This document shows positions 14,678-22,678 of a stretch of 30,287 nt of DNA, one piece after another. The notes under the pieces were generated by a model. It was not told where the DNA came from, did not search any database, and was given only the letters and a program-made list of their open reading frames with translations. Made by a program: the position numbers and the translations under genes. Positions within the stretch are counted from its first letter, which is position 1, and every line of letters begins with the position of its first letter. Source of the DNA: RGIG5579 sp045543495 (GTDB lineage: Bacteria; Bacillota; Clostridia; Oscillospirales; SIG627); the NCBI GenBank assembly GCA_045543495.1, contig JAZQMO010000051.1, positions 1-30,287 of the forward strand, given 5' to 3'.

Positions 14678-16505
14678 AATGTTTCATTTCCTTTTTGATA
14701 GATTCTTTTCCCAGCCCCATCTCTTCCAGAAGGGCCTCGGTCTTACCGTGGGAAACAAAGGTCTCCAAGATCCCGAGGCTTCGGTGCCCCTCCTTGGGAG
14801 AAAGGCCTCTCTCGGAAAGAAGGCTGACAAGATAGGAGGAGAAGCCCCCCGTCAGGCACCCTTCCTCCACAGTCAAAAGCCGACAAGTATCCGAATAATG
14901 CTCGGACAAAAGGTCAGGATCAAAGCCCTTTAAGGTAAAGTGGCGCACCACGCGGATGGACAGACCCTCCCGTGAGAGCTCCTCGGCAGCCTCCAGCACC
15001 CGATCGGTCATTCGGCCGAAGGTGGCCACCGTCAAGGAGGGGGCGCCGTTTCCGAAGGAAAAGCTTTGTATTTCTTCCCCGAAAAATCTCTTTTTATCGG
15101 AAAATTCGGGGCTCCCCTTGGGATAGCGGATCACGGTGGGGCGCTCCGTTTCGGCAAGAGCCTCCCTAAGGGCGATCTCCATTTCCCTCTCGTTTAAGGG
15201 AGCGAGGATCCGCACCCCCGGAATGGGCAGGGTCAGAGGCAGATCAAAGAGCCCCTGATGAGTGGCGCCGTCCTCCCCCACGATGCCCGCACGGTCAAGA
15301 CAGATGACCACGGGCAGCTTTTGCAGGGCGGCATCGTGAAGAAGCTGATCCACCGAGCGCTGATAGAAGGTGGAGTACACCGCAAACACGGGCTTTTTCC
15401 CCGCCGCCGCAAGGCCTGCGGCAAAGGTCATGGCGTGCTCCTCGGCAATGCCCACATCAAAATAGCGGTGGGGGTATTTCTCCCGAAAGAGGGAAAGCCC
15501 CACCCCGTCGCCCATGGCGGCGGTAATGGCAACGATCCTCTCATCCTCCTCGGCCAGACGGCAAAGGGTCTCTCCCATCAGGCGGGAGAAGCCCTTGCCT
15601 CCCTTTGCGGCACCCTTGGGGGAAATGCCGTGATAGGAGGAGGGATCGGATTGGGCGGGGGCGTAGCCCTTGCCCTTTTGGGTACACAGATGAATGAGAC
15701 TCGGCCCCTGTCTCTTTTTGGCCTGACGAATGAGGTTTTCCACCGTTTCCACACAGTTTCCGTCGGCAGGGCCGAAATAATGCAGACCCAATTGCTCAAA
15801 GAGGTTGCCCATGGGAAGGGCGCTTCGCTTCACGGTGTTTTTCACCGCACGGGCGGCCTCTGCCAGATTCTTTCCCAAAACGGGAACCGATTGCAAAGCG
15901 GATTGCACCTCGTCCTTCAAGCGGTAGTAGCCTGCGGTACGAAGCTGATTGAGGGCGGATTTTAACTGCCCCACGCTTTTGCCGATGCTCATTCCGTTGT
16001 CGTTTAAGATAATAATGACACGATCCCGAGGAGAAATGTTATTGAGGGCCTCAAAGACCATACCTCCCGTGAAGGAGCCGTCTCCGATGACCACGGCGGT
16101 AAAATCCTTTTTTCCCGCAAGGCGCCCTGCGGCGGCAAAGCCGAGAGCGGCGGAGAGCCCCGTGCCCGAATGGCCCGTGCCGAAGGCGTCAAATTCCGAC
16201 TCCTCCCGCAAGGGAAAGCCCGAAAGGCCGCCCCGCTGACGCAGGGTGGAAAGCCTTGCTCCTCGCCCTGTGAGCATTTTGTGCACATAGGCCTGATGGC
16301 CCGTATCGTAGATCACCTTTTCCTCGGGCAGGTTCATTTGCCTTGCCAAGGCCACGCTGATCTCCACGATCCCCAGATTACTGGCCAAATGCCCCCCCGT
16401 TTGGGTGACGTTTTCCACCAGGGCTCGGCGCAGAGCGGCGCAGTAGGCGGGAATTTCATCCCCCGAAAGAGCCCGCAGGGCCTCGAGGGTAAGAGGGGGC
16501 TTCAC
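14649..16505 (-). CDS. dxs: 1-deoxy-D-xylulose-5-phosphate synthase
   Basis: DXS condenses pyruvate and glyceraldehyde 3-phosphate with thiamine diphosphate, the first step of the MEP isoprenoid route. The 618-residue protein has GGHLASNLG near residue 37, DTGHQAYVHK (67-76), the ThDP-binding GDGSFTGGMVFEALNN, the central transketolase region with DRAGIVGEDGATHQG, and RYPKGSPEF near the C-terminus. The start is GTG at 16505, overlapping the xseB stop (GTGA). The ispA gene that often lies between xseB and dxs is absent here. Confidence 0.97.
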   Translation of the reverse strand: MKPPLTLEALRALSGDEIPAYCAALRRALVENVTQTGGHLASNLGIVEISVALARQMNLPEEKVIYDTGHQAYVHKMLTGRGARLSTLRQRGGLSGFPLREESEFDAFGTGHSGTGLSAALGFAAAGRLAGKKDFTAVVIGDGSFTGGMVFEALNNISPRDRVIIILNDNGMSIGKSVGQLKSALNQLRTAGYYRLKDEVQSALQSVPVLGKNLAEAARAVKNTVKRSALPMGNLFEQLGLHYFGPADGNCVETVENLIRQAKKRQGPSLIHLCTQKGKGYAPAQSDPSSYHGISPKGAAKGGKGFSRLMGETLCRLAEEDERIVAITAAMGDGVGLSLFREKYPHRYFDVGIAEEHAMTFAAGLAAAGKKPVFAVYSTFYQRSVDQLLHDAALQKLPVVICLDRAGIVGEDGATHQGLFDLPLTLPIPGVRILAPLNEREMEIALREALAETERPTVIRYPKGSPEFSDKKRFFGEEIQSFSFGNGAPSLTVATFGRMTDRVLEAAEELSREGLSIRVVRHFTLKGFDPDLLSEHYSDTCRLLTVEEGCLTGGFSSYLVSLLSERGLSPKEGHRSLGILETFVSHGKTEALLEEMGLGKESIKKEMKHFATLGSVLD

Positions 16506-16738
16506 GCTCTCTCTCCCTGAAAGGGGGCTTCCGTCACGCCCGATTCGGACACCGTCAGAAGGGTCACCTTCTGCTGTGCCTCATCCAGCTTTTGGGTGCA
16601 AAGGCGCACAAGGCCCGCTCCCTCTTCAAAAAATTTCAGGGCATCGTCCAAGGGGGTCTGGGCATTGTCCAGCGCACGGACGATCTCCTCCAGCCGTTTC
16701 AGCATTTCTTCAAAGGTCATTTCTTTTGTTTCACTCAT
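16502..16738 (-). CDS. xseB: Exodeoxyribonuclease VII small subunit
   Basis: A 78-residue protein with the XseB signature MTFEEMLKRLEEIVRALD followed by LDDALKFFEEG; the whole protein is a helical hairpin that binds the C-terminus of XseA. Exonuclease VII degrades single-stranded DNA. Its start overlaps the last bases of xseA and its stop overlaps the start of dxs. Confidence 0.95.
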   Translation of the reverse strand: MSETKEMTFEEMLKRLEEIVRALDNAQTPLDDALKFFEEGAGLVRLCTQKLDEAQQKVTLLTVSESGVTEAPFQGERA

Positions 16739-17943
16739 GATTCCACCTCATAAATTTCAGCCTTGGCTCTGCCGTCGGACAGGCAAAAATCCACCTTCTG
16801 TCCCACGAAAAGATCTTCCTTTTTCGTCAGAGCCTTGCCTTCTTCGTCAAAAATCGCACTGTATCCTCGGGACAGCACCGCAAGTGGGCTGAGAGCATCC
16901 AGCCTTGCGGCAGTCTCTCCCAGAGCGCTCTTCTTTTCCCGAAGGAGCTTCTCCAGCCGCATCTCCAATTCCCGATCCAGAGCGGAAAGGGCCATTCTGC
17001 GATCATCCACAAGGGACATCATGCTCTGCATACTGCGGCTTTCGGCCAAGGCCTTCACCCGAGCCCGCAGGGCCTCCACACGGCTCCCCGTTACAAGGCT
17101 CATACGGTCGATCACATTGTGAAGCTTGCGCTTCACCTCCCCTGCCTCGGGCAGACAGACCTCCGCCGCCGCCGAGGGGGTGGGGGCACGAACATCCGCC
17201 ACGAAATCGCTGATGGAAAAATCCGTTTCGTGGCCCACGGCACTGATAATGGGGATTTCACAGGCAAAGATCTCTCTTGCCAGCGCCTCGTCGTTAAAGG
17301 CCCACAGCTCCTCCAGAGAGCCGCCGCCACGTCCGAGAATGATCACATCCACAGGGTATTTTTCCCGAAAGGTGCGAATGCCCGCTATGAGCTGAGCGGG
17401 GGCTCCGTCTCCCTGCACAAGACTTGGGTAAAGACAAAGCCGGGCCAAAGGGAAGCGGCGGGCGGAGACATGGATCATATCCCGCACGGCGGCCCCTGTG
17501 GGGGAGGTAATGATCCCCACCTTTTTCGGGTATTTGGGAAGCGGCTTTTTATAGCGGGGGTCAAAGAGTCCTTCGGCCTCCAGCTTCTTTTTCAACTGCT
17601 CAAAGGCAATGTAGAGCGCGCCCACCCCGTCGGGCTGCATATCGGAAATGTAAAGCTGGTACTGACCGTCCTTCACATACGAGGAGACTCTGCCGGAGCA
17701 GATCACCTTCATTCCGTTTTCGGGCACAAAGGGAAGCTTTTGGGCGTTCATACGGAACATTACCGCCCGCACCACGCCCCCCTCATCCTTTAAGGACAGG
17801 TAAAAATGGCCCGTTTTATAATGATTGACGAAATTGGAGATCTCGCCCTTGACCAAAACACGGGACAGGATGGGATCCGAGTCCAGCATGGTCTTGATGT
17901 ATTCGTTCAGCCCCGTTACCGTCAGGGCACGGCTAGCATCCAT
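16735..17943 (-). CDS. xseA: Exodeoxyribonuclease VII large subunit
   Basis: XseA carries the catalytic core of ExoVII. I start it at the ATG at 17943 (MDASRALTVTGLNEYIK), with AGGAG 7 nt upstream, giving 402 residues; a longer in-frame start at 18012 lies inside the previous gene and lacks a site. The N-terminal OB fold has KGEISNFVNHYKTGHFYLSLKD, the catalytic domain GIITSPTGAAVRDMI, DVIILGRGGGSLEELWAFN and SAVGHETDFSISDFVADVRAPTPS motifs, and a coiled-coil region precedes the C-terminal XseB-binding tail (LSRGYSAIFD). The first 11 bp overlap the end of the M22 gene. Confidence 0.96.
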   Translation of the reverse strand: MDASRALTVTGLNEYIKTMLDSDPILSRVLVKGEISNFVNHYKTGHFYLSLKDEGGVVRAVMFRMNAQKLPFVPENGMKVICSGRVSSYVKDGQYQLYISDMQPDGVGALYIAFEQLKKKLEAEGLFDPRYKKPLPKYPKKVGIITSPTGAAVRDMIHVSARRFPLARLCLYPSLVQGDGAPAQLIAGIRTFREKYPVDVIILGRGGGSLEELWAFNDEALAREIFACEIPIISAVGHETDFSISDFVADVRAPTPSAAAEVCLPEAGEVKRKLHNVIDRMSLVTGSRVEALRARVKALAESRSMQSMMSLVDDRRMALSALDRELEMRLEKLLREKKSALGETAARLDALSPLAVLSRGYSAIFDEEGKALTKKEDLFVGQKVDFCLSDGRAKAEIYEVES

Positions 17944-18886
17944 ATTCCGCTCCTTCCTTGGCAAGATAAGCGATGCCGATGGCATTGTCTGCCGAATGGG
18001 AGGGGGGTGCAAAATAAAACCTCTCTCCGCAAAAATGCTCCTTTAAGATCCTCGAGGAGGAGACCCCGCCCGAGAAGAGAACCTTGCGCTCTCCCACCTC
18101 GGCAATTTCCATCATAGCCTCCACGGCGTCCATCACCACCTGAAAGATCTCGCGGGCAAGCACTTCCGGACTCTTTCCCTCCGCAAGACCCTTTTGGAAG
18201 CGGTTTTCAAAGCCCGACAGGTTCACCCCGCCTTCCTTTTTGGGGATCTTCCCCCTCTTGACCCCGCCTGCGGCAAGGGCCAGCCTCTCCAGACTCGGCC
18301 CTGCGGGGAAGGGACAGCCGAGGGCCACCCCACAGCGGTCAACAAGCTGACCCAAGGTCACATCCAGACTGCGGCAGACAAGGGTGGTCTCATAGCGGAT
18401 CCCGTCTCTTCTGACCCGCACCAATTCCGTGGTGCCGCCGGAGAGATGAAAGGCAAAAAACTCCGATTCCGAGAGGACTTTCCCCTCTGTGGCCGCCCCC
18501 GCCAGAGCGGCACGGATATGCCCCTCCTGATGGGAGAAGGAATAAAGGGGAACTCCCGCCCCTGCGGCAAGGGTGCCTGCGGCGTTGACCCCCGCCAAGA
18601 AGCAGGGCATATAGCTGCCCTCGGCTCTGCGGGGGGTTTCGGATACTCCCACGGACAAAAGCCTTGCCTCGGGATAGGCCTCCCGCAAGGGAGCAAGGCA
18701 CTCTGCCACCACAGAGGAAAGCTCCTTTGTATGACAAAACAAAGCGTCACTCTGCCGCAATCCGCGGTCTCCCGCAGGAACGGACAAAGGGCGCTTTGCG
18801 CAAAAGACTTCGCCGGCAGAGGTGACCGCTGCCGCCGAAGTCGTATAATTGCTGGTATCGATCCCCAAATGAAAACCGAGTGCCAT
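17933..18886 (-). CDS. TsaD/Kae1-family paralogue (peptidase M22-like)
   Basis: This 317-residue ASKHA-fold protein resembles TsaD, the t6A tRNA-modification transferase, but is shorter and diverged. It has the N-terminal phosphate loop LGIDTSNYTTS, the metal site S-H119-Q-E-G-H123, the nucleotide-binding LSGGTTELV and VLFSGGVSSS, and the C-terminal metal ligand in SADNAIGIAY. A second TsaD-like gene between nusB and xseA is common in clostridia and is usually annotated as peptidase M22 or O-sialoglycoprotein endopeptidase; its function is not established. Because the metal and nucleotide motifs are kept it is probably active. It starts one base after the nusB stop and overlaps xseA, so it is embedded in the operon. 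It is unlikely to be the only TsaD of the cell. Confidence 0.85.
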   Translation of the reverse strand: MALGFHLGIDTSNYTTSAAAVTSAGEVFCAKRPLSVPAGDRGLRQSDALFCHTKELSSVVAECLAPLREAYPEARLLSVGVSETPRRAEGSYMPCFLAGVNAAGTLAAGAGVPLYSFSHQEGHIRAALAGAATEGKVLSESEFFAFHLSGGTTELVRVRRDGIRYETTLVCRSLDVTLGQLVDRCGVALGCPFPAGPSLERLALAAGGVKRGKIPKKEGGVNLSGFENRFQKGLAEGKSPEVLAREIFQVVMDAVEAMMEIAEVGERKVLFSGGVSSSRILKEHFCGERFYFAPPSHSADNAIGIAYLAKEGAEYGC

Positions 18887-18887
18887 A

Positions 18888-19295
18888 TCAGTTCTGAGCC
18901 AAAGAGCCTAAAATGCCGTTGATGAATTTGCGGCTCTTTTCGTCGTCAAAGCGCTTGGAAAGCTCCACCGCTTCGTTGATGGCGATCTTCTGGGGAACCT
19001 GGTCCACCTTGTCCATTTCATAAATGGCAAGAAGCAAGATGGCGAGGGTGGTTTTGGAAAAGCGCTCCAGCTTCCAGCCCTTGGCAGCCGAGGCGATCTT
19101 TTCCATGGCAATGGGTGCGTAATCACGGGCACCGCAAAAAACCGTTTTCACATATTCGCTTTTCTCTGCCCCCTCCTCCTCACACTCCCGAACAAGGGTC
19201 TCATACAGCTCGGGGGTTTCCACATCGGGAGAGAACTGAGCGGCAAACAGCATTTGAAATGCGATTTCTCTTTCTTTTCTTCGGTTCAGCGGCAT
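18888..19295 (-). CDS. nusB: Transcription antitermination factor NusB
   Basis: NusB binds boxA RNA with NusE (S10) and supports rRNA antitermination. The 135-residue all-helical protein has the family start RRKEREIAFQMLFA and the C-terminal block PQKIAINEAVELSKRFDDEK followed by KFINGILG. The ATG at 19295 has GAAGGAG upstream, which lies just after the serA stop. Length is normal. Confidence 0.95.
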   Translation of the reverse strand: MPLNRRKEREIAFQMLFAAQFSPDVETPELYETLVRECEEEGAEKSEYVKTVFCGARDYAPIAMEKIASAAKGWKLERFSKTTLAILLLAIYEMDKVDQVPQKIAINEAVELSKRFDDEKSRKFINGILGSLAQN

Positions 19296-19310
19296 AAAAT
19301 CTCCTTCTTA

Positions 19311-20435
19311 TCAGTAGGAGATCACTCGCTTTACGCCTCCTACCTGATTGATCTTTTCCGTGTCAAACGCCGCATCACGCTCGGCCAGAGCATATACGAC
19401 ACCGCCTCTTTCGCCACGGGCCACGGTAGCATCGGCCAGAAGGGCTTTCACCTCTTCCTCTGCTTCGGGAGCGTAGAAGATGCCCACACGGCTCTTCCCG
19501 CCTCTTGCCAGACGAACGCAAGGCATATTGACACTGTTTTTCACATTTCCGTTTTCCAGATAATCCGCCAGCTGACGGCAAGCCATCACGGCGCAGTTAT
19601 CCTCGGCCTCGGGGGTGGAAGCACCCAGATGAGGCGTTGCTACAACACCGGGCTGACCTGCCAGGTCTCCGGTGGGGAAATCGGTATAATAAGCGGCGAT
19701 CTTGCCGCTTTCCAGACCCTTTAAGATGTCGGCATCCACCGCAAGGTCTGCTCTTGCCAGATTGAGGAGGCGAACGCCGTCCTTCATTTTGGCAATGTTC
19801 TCCCCGCCCAGAATTCCACGGGTGGAGGGCAGGCTGGGAACGTGAACGGTGATATAATCACTCTCGGCAAAAATGCGATCCAATTCCTCGCACTTTTCCA
19901 CAGCGGGGGACAGCGCCCAAGCGGCGTCTACGGAGGCGTAGGGGTCATAGCCCAAAACACGCATTCCGAGGGCTGCTGCGGCAGAAGCCACACCGCCGCC
20001 GATGGCACCGAGGCCGATGACACCCAGGGTCTTCCCGAAGATCTCGGGGCCCACGAACTTGCTCTTTTCCTTTTCTACCACCTTCAAGGCATCGTCTCTG
20101 CCGGCGAGGGTCTTGGCCCACTCCATACCGTCATACACCTTACGGGAGGTGAGAAAGAGCCCCGCCAGGCAAAGCTCAATGACTGCACGGGCGTTGGCAC
20201 CGGGGGTGTTGAACACCACGATGCCCTTTTCGGTGCACACATCCAAAGGAATATTATTCACTCCCGCACCTGCTCTGGCAATGGCCTTCAGGCTCTCGGG
20301 AAAGGCAACCTCGTGGAGATCGGCGCTTCTGACGACAATGCCGTCCTCCTCGGTCAGTGCCTCGGCTACCTCATAGCCCTGAGGCAGCTGGGAAAGACCG
20401 CAAGAAGCGATTTTATTATACAACTTAATTTTCAT
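19311..20435 (-). CDS. serA: D-3-phosphoglycerate dehydrogenase
   Basis: SerA oxidises 3-phosphoglycerate to 3-phosphohydroxypyruvate, the first step of serine synthesis. The 374-residue protein has the substrate-side helix AGAGVNNIPLD, the NAD-binding loop GLGAIGG (141-147), catalytic Arg228 in LLNLARAD and His269 in ATPHLGAST. The catalytic Glu context seen in many homologues is replaced by TDFPTGD, a form seen in clostridial enzymes. About 60 residues at the C-terminus resemble a compact ACT domain, so serine feedback control is possible but unproven. It starts 27 bp after serC with AAGGGG upstream; serC and serA form a classic pair. Confidence 0.95.
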   Translation of the reverse strand: MKIKLYNKIASCGLSQLPQGYEVAEALTEEDGIVVRSADLHEVAFPESLKAIARAGAGVNNIPLDVCTEKGIVVFNTPGANARAVIELCLAGLFLTSRKVYDGMEWAKTLAGRDDALKVVEKEKSKFVGPEIFGKTLGVIGLGAIGGGVASAAAALGMRVLGYDPYASVDAAWALSPAVEKCEELDRIFAESDYITVHVPSLPSTRGILGGENIAKMKDGVRLLNLARADLAVDADILKGLESGKIAAYYTDFPTGDLAGQPGVVATPHLGASTPEAEDNCAVMACRQLADYLENGNVKNSVNMPCVRLARGGKSRVGIFYAPEAEEEVKALLADATVARGERGGVVYALAERDAAFDTEKINQVGGVKRVISY

Positions 20436-20462
20436 TTTGTATACCCCTTTTTTGAATATTTT

Positions 20463-21548
20463 TCAGATTTGACCGCCTGCCGCATCAAACTCCTTCACGA
20501 AGGCGGCAAGCTTTTCCACACCCTCCACGGGCATGGCGTTATAGATGGAGGCACGCATACCGCCCACCTTGCGGTGGCCTGCCAGAGAGACCATTCCTCT
20601 CTCGGCGGCGGCGGCAACGAACTTCTTATCCAGATCGGCATCCCCCGTACGGAAGGTCACATTCATAAGAGAACGGCTTTCCTTCTGAGCGTGGAGCCGG
20701 AACATCTTGGTTTCTTCAATGGCCTTGTAGAGAAGCTCGGCCTTGGCACGGTTGATCTCATACATCTTTTCCACACCGCCGAGATCCTCGACCCAATGGA
20801 ACACCTTGCCTGCCATATAGATGGCGTAGCAGGGGGGCGTATTGTACATAGAGTTGCCGTCTGCCATCACCTTCCAATCCAGCATGGCGGGGGTATCGGG
20901 ACGGGCAAAGCCCAAAAGATCCTCCCGAACGATGACCACGGTCAGACCTGCGGGGCCGATGTTCTTCTGAGCGCCGGCGTAGATCACACCGAATTTGGAA
21001 ATGTCTACGGGCTCAGACATAATGCAGCTGGACATATCGCACACCAAAGGCACGTCGCCCGTATCGGGAACACGGTCAAAATGGGTGCCGAAGATGGTGT
21101 TGTTGTAGCAAATGTGGACATAATCCGCATCGGGACGGATGTCAGCCTTGGTGAAGGCGGGAATGCGGTCAAAGGTGGTGTCCTCGCTGGTGGCAACCAG
21201 CTTCACATCGCCGTATTTTTTGGCTTCCTTGAAGGCCTTGCCGGAAAATTCACCGCTGACCACATAATCCGCCTTGCCGGTCTTCATCAGGTTCAGGGGA
21301 ACGGCGGCAAACTGGGTGGAGGCACCGCCCTGCAAAAACAGGATCTTATAGTTTTCGGGAACCTTCATCACTCTGCGGAAGGTATCCAGCGCATCACAAA
21401 TGATCGCATCGTATACCTTGGAGCGGTGGCTCATTTCCATCACGCTCATACCGCTTCCCTTGTAATCGGTCATTTCCTTTGCGGCCTCCTCCAATACTGC
21501 CAGAGGGAGCATGGAGGGTCCTGCGGAATAGTTAAATACTCTTGCCAT
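20463..21548 (-). CDS. serC: Phosphoserine aminotransferase
   Basis: SerC converts 3-phosphohydroxypyruvate and glutamate to phosphoserine with PLP. Of the family motifs, NYSAGPSMLP is at the N-terminus, QGGASTQFAAVP binds the cofactor phosphate, and the PLP lysine is K195 in GAQKNIGPAG. With the ATG at 21548 it has 361 residues; AAGGAG sits 10 nt upstream. A TTG two codons earlier is possible but too close to the site. It is the first gene of the 12-gene minus-strand run, behind a perfect promoter. No phosphoserine phosphatase is in the window. Confidence 0.97.
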   Translation of the reverse strand: MARVFNYSAGPSMLPLAVLEEAAKEMTDYKGSGMSVMEMSHRSKVYDAIICDALDTFRRVMKVPENYKILFLQGGASTQFAAVPLNLMKTGKADYVVSGEFSGKAFKEAKKYGDVKLVATSEDTTFDRIPAFTKADIRPDADYVHICYNNTIFGTHFDRVPDTGDVPLVCDMSSCIMSEPVDISKFGVIYAGAQKNIGPAGLTVVIVREDLLGFARPDTPAMLDWKVMADGNSMYNTPPCYAIYMAGKVFHWVEDLGGVEKMYEINRAKAELLYKAIEETKMFRLHAQKESRSLMNVTFRTGDADLDKKFVAAAAERGMVSLAGHRKVGGMRASIYNAMPVEGVEKLAAFVKEFDAAGGQI

Positions 21549-21612
21549 AATCAAATATCTCCTTACTTTATAAGGCGTAAATCCCTTCTACGCCTTTTTT
21601 CATATTGCATCT

Positions 21613-21641
21613 ATTATAGCCCCGCCCCCACACAATGTCAA
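21613..21641 (-). promoter_or_regulatory. Perfect consensus promoter for serC and the downstream run
   Basis: TTGACA (21641-21636), 17-bp spacer, TATAAT (21618-21613), about 65 bp before the serC ATG. No other equally good promoter was seen before tyrS, although internal weaker ones cannot be excluded. Confidence 0.9.
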
Positions 21642-21654
21642 GGCAAAAACTCTC

Positions 21655-21700
21655 CTATCGGTTGATATTTATGTTTCTTTTTTGTGAACTCTACCGATAG
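21655..21700. repeat. Inverted repeat with 8-bp arms upstream of the serC promoter
   Basis: CTATCGGT (21655-21662) and ACCGATAG (21693-21700) are perfect inverted arms separated by 30 AT-rich bases, just upstream of the -35. It could be an operator, or the edge of the repeat region, because ATCGGTAG also begins the palindromic elements. Role unknown. Confidence 0.5.
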
Positions 21701-21757
21701 TTCTAAAAACATTATATTCCTCTCCCCCAAAAAGGTGCAATTTTTTCTCTTTCCGCC

Positions 21758-21825
21758 CCGAACCAAAGGCCGCAAAAACCACGGCTTGCGGACCGTCGGG
21801 GGGAGCGATAGGAGCGCCGCTCACA
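21758..21825 (-). repeat. Partial long-form palindromic element
   Basis: The stretch has CACGGCTTGCGGACCGTCGG followed by GGAGCGATAGGAGCGCCGC. The second part matches one end of the element at 30148-30283, and the first part matches the flank of the repeat at 2998. The other end of the element is missing, so this is a truncated copy. Confidence 0.55.
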
Positions 21826-21898
21826 GGGAGAGCCTCTTGTAGTGGAAATTTGAATTTTGCAATCAAAAATTCGCTTTGCAAAAAAGACTCTTTCCCTC

Positions 21899-22226
21899 GG
21901 GCCGTCGGGGACGTCGGCCCCTACAGGATTGCAAAAAATTTTGCCTTGCATTTCATTCCAACCTTGATAAAATCATCTATTTTGAAAAATTGATTTGTGT
22001 TTGCTTGGTAAAAAATCTCCACCAATCGGTAGGGGCTGACGGTCCTGTTGTGGTACCCGCCACGGCTTGCGGGCCGTCGAGGACGTCGGCCCCTACAGGA
22101 TTGCAAAAAATTCCGCCTCGCATTTCATTCCAACCTTGATAAAATCATCTATTTTGAAAAATTGATTTGTGTTTGCTTGGTAAAAAATCTCCACCAATCG
22201 GTAGGGGAGGGCCTTGGTCCTCCCGC
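21899..22226. repeat. Tandem duplication (172-bp period) of a composite palindrome pair
   Basis: Unit 1 runs from GGGCCG at 21899 to GTAGGGG at 22029. Unit 2 runs from GGGCCG at 22071 to GTAGGGG at 22201. Every landmark is offset by 172 bp, for example TGATTTGTGT at 21991 and 22163. Within each unit the inverted palindromes are 130 bp apart. The spacers are nearly identical, with only a few substitutions. The last palindrome (22201-22225) has arms GGGAGG and CCTCCC, a compensated stem. Confidence 0.85.
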
Positions 22227-22288
22227 CAAGCAAAGCAAAAGATCAACAAAAAATCCCTGTTTGCAAAATTTGAAATTTGTACCGATAT

Positions 22289-22315
22289 GTAGGGACCGGC
22301 GTCCCCGACGGTCCG
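22289..22315 (+). repeat. Palindromic repeat, GGACCG stem
   Basis: GTAG, then arm GGACCG (22293-22298), a 10-nt loop GCGTCCCCGA, and arm CGGTCC (22309-22314). Both arms differ from the GGGCCG/CGGCCC copies at matching positions. Confidence 0.8.
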
Positions 22316-22382
22316 CAAAACAAAGCAAAAGATCAACACCAAATAAATCCCGATCCGCAAAACACAAAATCCCCACAAATCG

Positions 22383-22409
22383 GTAGGGGCTGACGTCCTC
22401 GACAGCCCG
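22383..22409 (+). repeat. Palindromic repeat, GGGCTG stem
   Basis: GTAG, then arm GGGCTG (22387-22392), loop ACGTCCTCGA, and arm CAGCCC (22403-22408). The C-G pair of other copies is replaced by T-A on both sides. Confidence 0.8.
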
Positions 22410-22546
22410 AGCAAAATTCTCTTTTTTGCGAAATAGATTTCTATACGCAAAACACAAATTCCTCGCTTTACAAAGCAAACAATCAACACCAAATGAATTC
22501 CTGTTGCCTGTTTTTTCTCCCCTTACCTAAAAGTTTTGGGGGGCAT

Positions 22547-22570
22547 GGGGGACTTTTTCAAAAGTCCCCC
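22547..22570. repeat. Hairpin of the GGGGGACTTTT module
   Basis: GGGGGACTTTT and AAAAGTCCCCC pair around TC, preceded by CCTTACCTAAAAGTTTTGGG as at 3412-3430. It stands in the same order and distance relative to the following terminator palindrome as in gap A. Confidence 0.8.
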
Positions 22571-22585
22571 TCCTATAAAAACAAA

Positions 22586-22609
22586 TAGGCTTTCCCGAAG
22601 GAAAGCCTA
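22586..22609 (-). terminator. Second terminator palindrome downstream of the ABC importer
   Basis: TAGGCTTTCC and GGAAAGCCTA with loop CGAA; the minus strand continues TTTGTTTTTA. Together with 22651-22674 it forms a tandem terminator after the importer operon. Confidence 0.75.
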
Positions 22610-22650
22610 CCACTTCTTTTCTCTCTTATCTCTTCTCTCTTCTTTCAAAA

Positions 22651-22674
22651 TAGGCTTTCCCGAAGGAAAGCCTA
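22651..22674 (-). terminator. First terminator palindrome downstream of the ABC importer
   Basis: TAGGCTTTCC and GGAAAGCCTA with loop CGAA, four bases after the stop codon of the ATPase gene (22679). The minus strand continues TTTTGAAAG, so the U run is short. The sequence is identical to the copy at 22586. Confidence 0.8.
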
Positions 22675-22678
22675 GCTC

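Larger units (their letters stand above)
21549..22678. other. Gene-free gap B, a mosaic of palindromic repeats
   Basis: No credible gene lies between serC and the ABC ATPase gene. The serC promoter and an inverted repeat occupy the first 150 bp. The rest holds a partial long-form element (about 21758-21825), a 172-bp tandem duplication of the composite repeat (21899-22226), two single palindromes (22289-22315, 22383-22409), the GGGGGACTTTT hairpin (22547-22570) and two terminator palindromes (22586-22609, 22651-22674). ORFs crossing it are repeat-derived and lack start signals. Confidence 0.8.

Noticed and set aside
21899..22409. Possible CRISPR array
   Set aside because: The repeats are palindromes in both orientations with irregular spacing and shared spacers, and no cas gene is present.
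22145..22492. Overlapping minus-strand ORFs of 109 and 115 codons in gap B
   Set aside because: Both derive from the same repeats in two frames; no ribosome site and no protein-like conservation could be seen.
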